From NCBI GenBank assembly GCA_023435925.1, contig JAEZLF010000082.1, forward strand, positions 1 to 8,111: a DNA stretch of 8,111 nucleotides, given 5' to 3'. Of this stretch, positions 1-6,766 are shown in pieces. The notes under the pieces are model-generated. The model saw only the letters and a list, made by a program, of their open reading frames with translations, was not told the origin of the DNA and did no database searches. The stretch is from Bacillota bacterium (GTDB lineage Bacteria > Bacillota > Clostridia > Acetivibrionales > DTU013). A program made the position numbers and the translations under genes. Every line of letters begins with the position of its first letter. The first letter of the stretch is position 1.

Positions 1-109
1 CCTTACCTTCCCTAAGAAGAAATATTTATTCAATCTATAAATTACGCTCCGCATTGGCATAATAGTTTTATTAGTATGTTTGATTTTAACACGATAAGGA
101 GTGTTTCGC

Positions 110-148
110 ATGATAACAACCACAGAAAAAATCCCTGCTTATCTCTGA
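110..148 (+). CDS. Possible 12-codon minigene or gene remnant
   Basis: ATG at 110, twelve codons (MITTTEKIPAYL) and TGA at 146-148. AAGGAGTG (96-103) lies six bases before the ATG, a strong site with good spacing. The arms AACAC (88-92) and GTGTT (101-105) could fold with part of the site in the loop. The plus-strand side of the terminator at 165-199 follows. It could be a small peptide gene, a leader, or the 5' stub of a decayed gene, because the sequence after the stop shows nothing I recognise. Existence as a translated gene is uncertain. Confidence 0.25.
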   Translation: MITTTEKIPAYL

Positions 149-164
149 GTTTCTCCAACAACAA

Positions 165-199
165 AAAAGGCGATAGACCTAAGACTTCTATCGCCTTTT
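165..199 (-). terminator. Intrinsic terminator at the end of the operon
   Basis: Perfect 12-base arms AAAAGGCGATAG (165-176) and CTATCGCCTTTT (188-199) with an 11-base loop. On the minus strand the stem is followed by T-rich sequence (TTTTTTGTTGTT counting the end of the arm), and it starts 35 bases after the zinc dehydrogenase stop codon. The plus-strand side ends in TTTTA, so it may also stop transcripts coming from the left. Confidence 0.9.
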
Positions 200-233
200 A
201 CATAATTCAATCAGACACCGATCTATTGTAACT

Positions 234-1265
234 CTAGTCTTCCCTGCACTTAATCAGAATCTTACCTAAACTCTCTCCAGCCTTCATTTTTTCAATACCT
301 TCTACTACTTGAGATAGGGGCATAATATCTGTTACTAATTCATTAACGCAATATTTGTCTGCAAGTTTCACCAACATATCCACACCTGCTACAAAGTGTT
401 CATGAGAATAAAGGCGAGAACCCACTAGAGTGATCTCTTTAAACGAAACCTTTCCAATCGGAAATTCATATGGTAAGCCTGATAATCCGAGTGACATAAT
501 AATACCTCGAATGCGGCAAAGCTCAGGAAGCATAGAAACTCCACTTTTAGAACCTGAAGCATCAATCACTACATCAAAGCCAACATCTTCTGTTATCTTT
601 TTCATTGAAGCTATCATATCGACTTCCATGGGATTCATTGTGTCAAACTCCAACTTTTTTGCCAATGCCAGACGGTTGGGATTGATTTCAGAAATAACTA
701 CCTTCTCTGCTCCTCTTTCTCTGGCTGTGAGAGCTACAACAAGCCCTATTGTTCCGGCACCGATAACTAATACCTTATCACCCTTTTTTACACCTCCGCG
801 CTCAGTTACATGATAAGCAACTGCAAACGGTTCACCCAGTGCTGCAACTTCCTTTGTAAGGGTTGGAGATACTTTCACCAAACGATCAACATTTGCTTTC
901 GTATATTCCGCAAAGCCTCCATTCACATGTATGCCAAGCAGTTTAAGATTCGAACAGACATGGGTATGTCCGGCTTTACATGCAGCACATTCACCACATT
1001 CTATTACAGGGTTAACTAATACCAGGTCCCCCAAAGTAATATCTCCAATATAATCCGCCGGAAGCTCTTCGACGATACCAAGAATTTCATGGCACAAAAC
1101 CACCGGTGCAATTGCCGTGGGATGCTGTCCTCTATATACTGTAATATCCGAACCACAGACGCCGCCGTATTCCACTCTGAGCAAAGCTTCCTTAGCTCCA
1201 GGCATCGGCTTTTCGACATCTGTAAGTTCTAAGTTGTTCCAACTTTTTAGTAATGCTGCTTTCAT
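234..1265 (-). CDS. Zinc-dependent medium-chain dehydrogenase, sugar-acid/polyol type
   Basis: 343 residues, the normal size for the family. Catalytic zinc ligands appear to be Cys37 (VCGSD), His59-Glu60 and Glu145 (LGEPF). The structural zinc site has Cys90, Cys93, Cys96 and Cys104. The Rossmann motif GAGTIG is at 169-174, and Glu193 at the end of the next strand suggests NAD rather than NADP. Relatives include L-idonate 5-dehydrogenase (IdnD), L-galactonate dehydrogenase (LgoD) and galactitol-1-phosphate or sorbitol dehydrogenases; a sugar-acid substrate fits the locus, but the exact one cannot be read. The usual Gly-His-Glu signature is Cys58-His59-Glu60 here, and the downstream part of the signature also deviates. 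The start has AAGGGG nine bases upstream (1275-1280). It is the last gene of the transcript, ending 35 bases before the terminator, and its neighbour SDR1 makes an IdnO/IdnD-like pair possible. Confidence 0.9.
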   Translation of the reverse strand: MKAALLKSWNNLELTDVEKPMPGAKEALLRVEYGGVCGSDITVYRGQHPTAIAPVVLCHEILGIVEELPADYIGDITLGDLVLVNPVIECGECAACKAGHTHVCSNLKLLGIHVNGGFAEYTKANVDRLVKVSPTLTKEVAALGEPFAVAYHVTERGGVKKGDKVLVIGAGTIGLVVALTARERGAEKVVISEINPNRLALAKKLEFDTMNPMEVDMIASMKKITEDVGFDVVIDASGSKSGVSMLPELCRIRGIIMSLGLSGLPYEFPIGKVSFKEITLVGSRLYSHEHFVAGVDMLVKLADKYCVNELVTDIMPLSQVVEGIEKMKAGESLGKILIKCRED

Positions 1266-1316
1266 TTTAAATCGCCCCTTCTGTTATATCACATTCGTCA
1301 ATGCGAAGAACTGTAA

Positions 1317-2105
1317 CTATTTTGGCTGTTTTCCGATATACGCTAAGATTCCGCCATCAACATATAAAACATGTCCGTTAACAAAATCGGATGCTTCTGA
1401 TGCTAAAAATACTGCCGGACCCATTAAATCTTCAGGATTTCCCCATCGAGCAGCCGGTGTCTTGGAAATAATAAAATTGTTAAAAGGATGTCCATCAACA
1501 CGAAGTGGTGCCGTTTGAGGTGTTGCGATATAGCCAGGTCCAATTCCGTTACACTGAATATTAAACTCACCATATTCAGAACAGATATTTCTTGTTAACA
1601 TCTTAAGACCACCTTTTGCTGCCGCATAAGCAGAAACAGTTTCACGTCCCAGTTCACTCATCATCGAACAAATATTTATAATTTTTCCGTGTCCACGTTT
1701 TATCATTCCGGGAATGACTGACTTCGCCATGATAAATGGTGCCGTTAAATCAACATCAATCACCTTTCTAAAGTCCTCTGCGGACATTTCGCACATAGGA
1801 ATGCGCTTGATGATGCCTGCATTATTAACTAAAATATCAACCGGAGCAACCTCCTCCTCTATTTTTGCTATCAACTCCTGAACAGCCGCTTCGTTCGTAA
1901 CATCACACACATATCCGGTAGCATCAATGCCTTCTTCCTTATAAGCTGCAAGACCTTTATCCACCAGTTCTTGATTGAGATCGTTAAATACGATTTTAGC
2001 TCCTGCTTGTGAAAGCCCTTTTGCAATTGCCAATCCAATTCCGTAGGATCCACCGGTAACTAACGCGGTCTTATCTTTTAACAAAAACTTATTCATTATG
2101 TCCAT
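1317..2105 (-). CDS. Gluconate 5-dehydrogenase-type SDR (IdnO/DhuD/KduD-like; SDR1)
   Basis: 262 residues with a full classical SDR set: TGGSYGIG (17-24), NNAG (94-97), catalytic Ser147, Tyr160-AAA-Lys164, and a VDGG-type C-terminus (249-252). Blocks such as NDLNQELVDKG, IIKRIPM, CSMMSELGRETVSAY and the C-terminal YIGKQP closely resemble, from memory, proteins annotated as gluconate 5-dehydrogenase in Firmicutes and Bacteroides. In streptococcal glycosaminoglycan loci the protein of this type (DhuD) reduces 3-deoxy-D-glycero-2,5-hexodiulosonate to 2-keto-3-deoxygluconate with NADH. The lyase in this locus makes that role attractive, but reduction of 5-keto-D-gluconate (IdnO role) cannot be excluded. 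GGAGG at 2113-2117 lies seven bases before the ATG at 2105, favouring this start over the ATG at 2096. The zinc dehydrogenase gene follows after 51 bases, almost surely in the same transcript. Confidence 0.92.
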   Translation of the reverse strand: MDIMNKFLLKDKTALVTGGSYGIGLAIAKGLSQAGAKIVFNDLNQELVDKGLAAYKEEGIDATGYVCDVTNEAAVQELIAKIEEEVAPVDILVNNAGIIKRIPMCEMSAEDFRKVIDVDLTAPFIMAKSVIPGMIKRGHGKIINICSMMSELGRETVSAYAAAKGGLKMLTRNICSEYGEFNIQCNGIGPGYIATPQTAPLRVDGHPFNNFIISKTPAARWGNPEDLMGPAVFLASEASDFVNGHVLYVDGGILAYIGKQPK

Positions 2106-2112
2106 TTACTTT

Positions 2113-2117
2113 CCTCC
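2113..2117 (-). promoter_or_regulatory. Ribosome binding site of SDR1
   Basis: GGAGG on the minus strand, seven bases before the ATG at 2105. The in-frame ATG at 2096 would be 16 bases away, so the first ATG is chosen. Confidence 0.75.
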
Positions 2118-2157
2118 ATTATTTCAATTATGTCTTATTATGTTATGTCTTCTAATA

Positions 2158-2186
2158 CATACCACCCGTACAGGACGGGTGGTGTG
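2158..2186 (-). other. Strong hairpin between dctP and SDR1, no U-tract
   Basis: The arms CATACCACCCGT (2158-2169) and ACGGGTGGTGTG (2175-2186) pair over 12 bases with one G-U wobble and a 5-base loop. Neither side is followed by a run of T, so it is a poor intrinsic terminator. Lying about 50 bases after the binding-protein gene and before an enzyme gene, it fits an mRNA-stabilising or processing element that keeps binding-protein message abundant. It could also be a REP-like or IS200/IS605-type palindrome left by a mobile element. The function is inference. Confidence 0.7.
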
Positions 2187-2197
2187 ATGAAATTATG

Positions 2198-2226
2198 AGT
2201 ATCCTAAATTAATATATAGTTGTCGA
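2198..2226 (-). promoter_or_regulatory. Possible weak promoter upstream of SDR1
   Basis: On the minus strand TCGACA (2226-2221, five of six to the -35 consensus) and GATACT (2203-2198, four of six to the -10 consensus) are 17 bases apart, just after the dctP stop codon. A transcript starting here would carry the hairpin at 2158-2186 in its leader. This rests only on motif match. Confidence 0.3.
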
Positions 2227-2234
2227 TAGAAAAA

Positions 2235-3353
2235 CTAGTCAGTGATACCTTTGATTCTGTCAATATATTCCTGGAGATTACCTGCATGCTTTGTATATAC
2301 ACTGTCCATCGCTGCAACCCAATCTGCGGTGTCAGTGAGTCTTATGATTTCAACACCCTCATCAGCGATTTTCTCAAGCAGCTCTGCTTCAGTATCTATG
2401 ATCAGTTGTTTATTCTCATTCGCTGCTTCATTCCAGCAATTCACAAGAACTTCCTGTAATTCAGGAGATAAGGTGTCCCAAATTTTTTCTGAGAATACAA
2501 TTACCAGAGTATTATAGGTATGCTCATCCAATGTTAAGAAGTCACTTACCTCATAGTATTTGTTTGCATAGTAAGCTGCAATCGGCTGTTCAGCGCCATT
2601 AACTATACCCGTCTGAAGAGCGGAATACATCTCGGAACTTGATGTAGGTGTAGGACTTCCTCCAAGCGCTATCACATAATCATTGTCAATGACTGTATCC
2701 ATAACTCGAAGCTTCATTCCTTTAACATCAGCAAGGGAGCGAATAGGGTTTCCTTCTGTGGTGAAGAAACTACGGGCGCCATCTGCGAAATATCCAAAAC
2801 CAACTAAGCCGGTCCCACTCGGAGCTACTGCTTCCAGTAAATCCTGTCCAATTTCTCCGTACAGTACCTTCCAACGTTGCTCAAAGCTTGTGAACAGATA
2901 AGGTAGACCTAAAACTCCCATTTCCTTTGCACCTAAATCTGCTAATGTAGAAGGTTGAGACATTGACATGTCAATTGCGCCTAATTGTGCAGATTGAACC
3001 ATTTCAGATACACTTCCCAACTGAGAACCGGGATAAATCTGAACATCTACGTTGCCGTTGGTAGCTGCAGCAACTTTTTCAGAGAACAATTTCATAGTCT
3101 GAACAACAATTGTGGATTCTGCACTTGTTGTACCAAATTTAATTTCTCTCTTTTCAAATTCAAATTTTGGTTCGTCATCTTTTGGGGTATCTGTGTTGGT
3201 ATTTGTCGAAGTGTCTGTCTTAGTCTCTGTTTCGCTATTGTCCTTTACAATACCAGGGTCTGTTGTTTTGTCCTCTGCCTTTTTTCCACAGGCAGTAAAG
3301 ACCATAATAACAAGGACTAACATTAAAACTACAATATTTAATTTTTTATTCAT
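2235..3353 (-). CDS. dctP: TRAP transporter solute-binding lipoprotein, DctP family
   Basis: 372 residues. The N-terminus is a lipoprotein signal: Lys3-Lys4, a hydrophobic stretch 5-19, and the lipobox Phe-Thr-Ala-Cys with Cys22 as the lipidated residue. A Thr/Asp/Lys-rich linker (about 23-68) leads to the DctP domain (about 70-365). Family landmarks are the YPGSQLG block (107-113), LPYLF (150-154), Arg194, and the GMKLRV block with Arg216, which in characterised TRAP proteins makes the salt bridge to the substrate carboxylate. It should be tethered outside the membrane and deliver a carboxylated ligand, here probably a uronate or uronide (inference), to a DctQ/DctM permease. Neither membrane subunit is encoded on either side, which is unusual; they may lie beyond the right edge. 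It has its own promoter, and a hairpin follows its stop codon. Confidence 0.93.
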   Translation of the reverse strand: MNKKLNIVVLMLVLVIMVFTACGKKAEDKTTDPGIVKDNSETETKTDTSTNTNTDTPKDDEPKFEFEKREIKFGTTSAESTIVVQTMKLFSEKVAAATNGNVDVQIYPGSQLGSVSEMVQSAQLGAIDMSMSQPSTLADLGAKEMGVLGLPYLFTSFEQRWKVLYGEIGQDLLEAVAPSGTGLVGFGYFADGARSFFTTEGNPIRSLADVKGMKLRVMDTVIDNDYVIALGGSPTPTSSSEMYSALQTGIVNGAEQPIAAYYANKYYEVSDFLTLDEHTYNTLVIVFSEKIWDTLSPELQEVLVNCWNEAANENKQLIIDTEAELLEKIADEGVEIIRLTDTADWVAAMDSVYTKHAGNLQEYIDRIKGITD

Positions 3354-3388
3354 AAATATATTGCCTCCCTATGTTTTCTTATATAAAC

Positions 3389-3417
3389 ATTATACAAATG
3401 CCACTTTTATATGTAAA
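3389..3417 (-). promoter_or_regulatory. Sigma-A-type promoter of dctP
   Basis: On the minus strand the -35 TTTACA (3417-3412) and the perfect -10 TATAAT (3394-3389) are separated by exactly 17 bases. A start of transcription near 3382 would give a leader of about 29 bases carrying AGGGAGG (3370-3364) before the ATG at 3353. It is the best promoter in the window and implies that dctP and downstream genes can be expressed apart from the lyase. Confidence 0.8.
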
Positions 3418-3456
3418 TTATCACGACTTGCTATTTTCTTTCATTTGTTGCTATTT
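3417..3456 (-). repeat. Two tandem 20-bp direct repeats upstream of dctP (candidate activator site)
   Basis: On the minus strand two adjacent 20-base units (3456-3437 and 3436-3417) both start AAATAGCAA and share TGA-A four bases later, 13 of 20 positions identical. The proximal unit touches the -35 box of the dctP promoter. Tandem sites one 20-21-base step apart overlapping -35 are the usual layout for AraC/XylS-type activators, which are common in sugar loci of Clostridia. The regulator itself is not in the window, so the assignment is inference. Confidence 0.5.
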
Positions 3457-3463
3457 ATATAAT

Positions 3464-4525
3464 TTAGCCAAAATCAAAGTTCCTAATTTCCAATAAGCTA
3501 TCAAAACTACCAAAGCAGTACCGAGTCATCTGTTTCCACTGCTTTCTGGCACGAAGTATGGGTGACGTAAAACCGGAATGATTGATGGCGTCTGTTACAT
3601 ATTGACTCTCAAAACATAAACCACAAAAGGGGCCATAGAATGCATTATCTTTGCAACCTGTTTCTTCCTTTACAAGATAACCCGTATAATACTGAAGCGC
3701 TGGTAAGGTTGTTTCTACCCCCATCCATATACCACTGCTTTCTTCCCAAGCCTCTGCTACCCACCCCATACGTTTTTCGGGTAGCAAAAAGCATCCACTT
3801 TTCGGTTTGACCTCAGCCTCCCCCTCCTTTCTGACCCTTCTCCAGTTTCTGAAATCATATTCTGATGTCTTCACAGGCAAAAGTCTTCCGGTAGGGAGCA
3901 TGTCTTGACCCATCTCTATGTATGTGGCACTACCAATTCGTACCCAATGCTCTACAACATCTCCACCACTATGACCCGCAAGATTAAAATACACACGATT
4001 CGTCAAATTACAAAGGGTATCTCGATCAGAAACAGCATTATAGTTTAGTAATAGATTATTGTCCTCTGTAAATGAAAAGCGAAGCCTTACCTTTAGATTC
4101 CCAGGATAACCCTCTTCTCCGTGTATACTTTCGCAGGACAGCTCTACAGAATTATCATCCACTATTCTTCCCTTCCAGTTCTTTTGATCAAAGCCCAGGA
4201 ATCCGCCATGCAGATGATTCTCACCCTTATTTTTACTCAGGTGATACTCTCTTCCATTTAAAACGAAGCGGCCGTTTCGGATACGATTGCAGCACCTTCC
4301 TATGGTAGAGCCAAAATGAGGAATATTATCATTATAAGCTTCCCCATGCTCATAGCCCGGCACAATATCACGAAGAATACCGTTTTTATCCCTTATTAGG
4401 AGTGACTGTATGGAGGCACCCATGGTAATAATATTTACTCCCATTCCAGAGCTGTTACGAATCACATATCGTGTAATCCTCTTACCTTCTTTCGTTCGTC
4501 CAAACTCTTCAGAAATTACTGCCAT
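3464..4525 (-). CDS. Divergent aldose 1-epimerase (GalM)-like protein
   Basis: 353 residues, the usual length for aldose 1-epimerases, covering the whole beta-supersandwich fold. Conserved family blocks are present: GRCCNRI (76-82, Arg77), NHLHGG (103-108, His106), NLTN-VYFNLAGH (173-185), the TTLPALQYYTG block (272-282), and the ESQ block with the general-base Glu306. However, the His that follows NLTN in active mutarotases, the general acid, is Arg177 here (codon CGT). The Asp-His pair before the Cys-Phe block is also gone (Ser243-Gly244). A normal galactose or glucose mutarotase is therefore doubtful; it may act on another anomer such as a uronate or ketose, or be a binding protein (inference). 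The start has GAGGGAG seven bases upstream (4533-4539). It sits between the lyase and the dctP promoter and probably ends the lyase transcript. Confidence 0.85.
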   Translation of the reverse strand: MAVISEEFGRTKEGKRITRYVIRNSSGMGVNIITMGASIQSLLIRDKNGILRDIVPGYEHGEAYNDNIPHFGSTIGRCCNRIRNGRFVLNGREYHLSKNKGENHLHGGFLGFDQKNWKGRIVDDNSVELSCESIHGEEGYPGNLKVRLRFSFTEDNNLLLNYNAVSDRDTLCNLTNRVYFNLAGHSGGDVVEHWVRIGSATYIEMGQDMLPTGRLLPVKTSEYDFRNWRRVRKEGEAEVKPKSGCFLLPEKRMGWVAEAWEESSGIWMGVETTLPALQYYTGYLVKEETGCKDNAFYGPFCGLCFESQYVTDAINHSGFTSPILRARKQWKQMTRYCFGSFDSLLEIRNFDFG

Positions 4526-4619
4526 CTTTTTTCTCCCTCATATCAAATGGGCCAGCATCCCATAGCCATCTGTGAGATTACACGCTAGCCGCTCCTTTGT
4601 AATCATTCTCTGTTTCAAA

Positions 4620-6686
4620 TTAGAATATATAATATTCTCCTTGGGATCCTTCATAGATTACTTCCTCTCCATTAATCACGAACTGTTCGGTTCGACCACG
4701 GAAGGAAATCGTCATCTCAAGCTCCTGAATTACATTGGCATGCTCCTTATCTTTAACCAGCTTGTTAATCTTAATCTCCGCAGGCTTCTCTCCTTTGTTC
4801 TTAGGACAGACAACATAAAGATAATCCATATAAGGCGCGGGCCCCCCCTCAACCATCGGAGTCAGGCGCAATGCACTTCCCCATTTACCTTCAACCTGTT
4901 GATCCTGCAGAATATGGTATGCCATATGAAGCTTAGCCGGTTCCAACTCAAACTCCAGGTTTTGAGGAAATACATAGTCAATTGTCATATCTGATTTTGG
5001 ACGCTCTATGTTGATTTGATTATTGTGGATCCAATATTTTGTCTTTCCATCATAATTATTTAAGTTGAAACCATTGTAGGGCACACCAATCACATCACCA
5101 ATGTCGATACGATCCCAAATTACAAAGAAATCCGGTCTGACAAACCATACCCGTCTTGTAAACTGTTTCAGATAAGGTTCATAGCAACGACGAGCCTCGG
5201 AAGCAATATAAGATATATTGGAATTAAAATTCCTACCAACTATATGTGCTTGATTGTGAAAGGATCGGTAATCCTTTGCCTCGTCATGAAGCATTCCTCT
5301 TTCCAGAAAGGCTAGGGATTGGTCCTTTTTATCAATACTTAAGGTGTTATGTGCCTTCGTTGAGGTATCATACTCATGATGTGATTTGCCTCGATAACAG
5401 GAGTGTCCCGGGTCCGAGATAAAATATTCCCCATTTGCATACAAGGTATAGCTGTTCTTGTCATAATGCTCATGTGAGCAGGATTTACCGCCACCTCCAC
5501 TCTGAAGCGTGAACACCACATCCCCACCATTTTTACCGCAGTTTTGCCAGGAATCTCGCATATATACAAATCCTGTATCTGCAAAATAGTAATCCAATGG
5601 CATTCCATAATCCTGAGGTGAGATTGCTATAGTTGAGGAATCATCTAATGCAAGCAGTATGCTGTTATTTACATGCCATACGGAATGCAGACAGTCCGGC
5701 CTTGGTGGATTGTCTATCAAGAAATTATTAATATACCAGGATGCCAGGGGATTCTTCAGAAGTTTCTCGTATAGGAGTGCCTCAGGTGCCTCCATCTGAA
5801 ACAGATAAGGGCAGTCGTAAAGATTCACGGCGACTGAAACAGGACGATCGTAGCCCTCAATCTCATGCTTTCCTACTTGATTATTGATTGCCCATTCAAA
5901 GGCCTTTGCTATTTTATGGGTATTCTCTAGTTCAATCTTTTCCACCTGCTTAAAGGCATAGAGGCCAAAAAACAGGCAATTTGTCGGATATGCCCAATAA
6001 TGATAGGATTCACCGTAGCTACCATCATAATCAATCTTGTCCATCCACAAATTCATACCTCTTCTTGCTAACGCAATATCCTCTTCACAATCAATTCCCT
6101 CACTGCGTAGGATAAAGCTGCTTAGCGTAAGCCCTGCAGACAGCACACAAAGGTGATTCATAACCCACTTCTCAGATTGAAACCTTGTGGAATTTCGGAT
6201 CAGTACCTGACCTTTATCACGTAAGGCCTGAATAACTAAGGTTTTTACCTCTTCCTCCAGGTATGCATAACCCCAGTCATAGGCAATGGAGATTCCCATA
6301 ACCTGCTGTGCGGTCTCCAATTCTCCGGCAAGTATATCTTCTCCATGATAATGAATGGTCCGTGGCCTGTTCGGATAATGGGGTCCCTGCCAGAAATCAA
6401 TACCCTGCAGGCAAAGCTCTTTCATAATATGATTTAATGTAGAGCAATACTTTTCTTCTTCCGTAATTAACGCACACAGTGCCAAATCCATTAAACGGTT
6501 CCTGACATAATACCAAATAGTAAAGGTATCTCCCGGAATAATAAGGTTATTTGCCTCTACGACACAGTCTGCCGTTCCTTTTATAGACTTCCATAAAGCG
6601 TCATAACGGGAATTGTTGATTTTCTCTCTTATGTTTTGAATTGTCTCCTCTTGGAATAGAAGACCCACAGCTAATTTTTTACTCAT
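4620..6686 (-). CDS. Heparinase II/III-family polysaccharide lyase, predicted cytosolic
   Basis: 688 residues from the ATG at 6686. The N-terminal part (about 1-350) is helical, as in the alpha/alpha-toroid of alginate and heparin lyases; the C-terminal part (about 385-688) is the beta-sandwich heparinase II/III domain. Residues visible by motif: Asn177-His178, a Tyr cluster at 228/230/233 after DGSYGE, His405 and His407 in SHEHYDKNS, Asp425 in SDPG, and His446 in AHNTL. These match the catalytic His/Tyr/His and the His-Asp-His metal site known from heparinase II and related lyases. Such enzymes cleave uronic acid polymers by beta-elimination. No signal peptide is seen, so it should act on imported oligosaccharides inside the cell (inference). 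Heparin, hyaluronan, alginate or another uronide cannot be told apart. A TTG at 6707 extends the frame but lacks a ribosome binding site. The epimerase-like gene follows after 94 bases. Confidence 0.9.
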   Translation of the reverse strand: MSKKLAVGLLFQEETIQNIREKINNSRYDALWKSIKGTADCVVEANNLIIPGDTFTIWYYVRNRLMDLALCALITEEEKYCSTLNHIMKELCLQGIDFWQGPHYPNRPRTIHYHGEDILAGELETAQQVMGISIAYDWGYAYLEEEVKTLVIQALRDKGQVLIRNSTRFQSEKWVMNHLCVLSAGLTLSSFILRSEGIDCEEDIALARRGMNLWMDKIDYDGSYGESYHYWAYPTNCLFFGLYAFKQVEKIELENTHKIAKAFEWAINNQVGKHEIEGYDRPVSVAVNLYDCPYLFQMEAPEALLYEKLLKNPLASWYINNFLIDNPPRPDCLHSVWHVNNSILLALDDSSTIAISPQDYGMPLDYYFADTGFVYMRDSWQNCGKNGGDVVFTLQSGGGGKSCSHEHYDKNSYTLYANGEYFISDPGHSCYRGKSHHEYDTSTKAHNTLSIDKKDQSLAFLERGMLHDEAKDYRSFHNQAHIVGRNFNSNISYIASEARRCYEPYLKQFTRRVWFVRPDFFVIWDRIDIGDVIGVPYNGFNLNNYDGKTKYWIHNNQINIERPKSDMTIDYVFPQNLEFELEPAKLHMAYHILQDQQVEGKWGSALRLTPMVEGGPAPYMDYLYVVCPKNKGEKPAEIKINKLVKDKEHANVIQELEMTISFRGRTEQFVINGEEVIYEGSQGEYYIF

Positions 6687-6693
6687 TTTTATT

Positions 6694-6698
6694 CTCCT
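6694..6698 (-). promoter_or_regulatory. Ribosome binding site that decides the lyase start
   Basis: AGGAG on the minus strand, seven bases before the ATG at 6686. The upstream TTG at 6707 has no such site, so the longer 695-residue version is unlikely. Confidence 0.75.
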
Positions 6699-6766
6699 AA
6701 TATTCAAATACGTTTCGATGTATTACGCGACGAATTCATAACGAACAAAGTGTGATAATATAAAAT

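Noticed and set aside
2158..2186. Hairpin after dctP as an intrinsic terminator
   Set aside because: There is no T-run after the stem on either strand, so it is reported as a hairpin of other function.
3181..3260. Repetitive-looking stretch in dctP as a possible tandem repeat
   Set aside because: It encodes the low-complexity Thr/Asp/Lys linker between the lipidated Cys and the binding domain, a normal feature of Gram-positive lipoproteins.
3112..3462. Plus-strand open frame of 116 codons opposite dctP
   Set aside because: It is antisense to a well-supported gene, has no family resemblance and is explained by the composition of the Thr/Asp-rich linker and signal region.
4576..4604. Inverted repeat GATTACA/TGTAATC with an AAGGAG in its loop, upstream of the epimerase-like gene
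   Set aside because: The stem is only seven bases with a 15-base loop, and the start-like GTG after the AAGGAG is followed at once by a stop; probably chance.
4572..4994. Plus-strand open frame of 140 codons opposite the 3' end of the lyase gene
   Set aside because: It is a shadow of the lyase frame; no recognisable domain and no convincing ribosome binding site.
6687..6707. Lyase start at a TTG (6707), giving 695 residues
   Set aside because: No ribosome binding site precedes it, whereas AGGAG is seven bases before the ATG at 6686.
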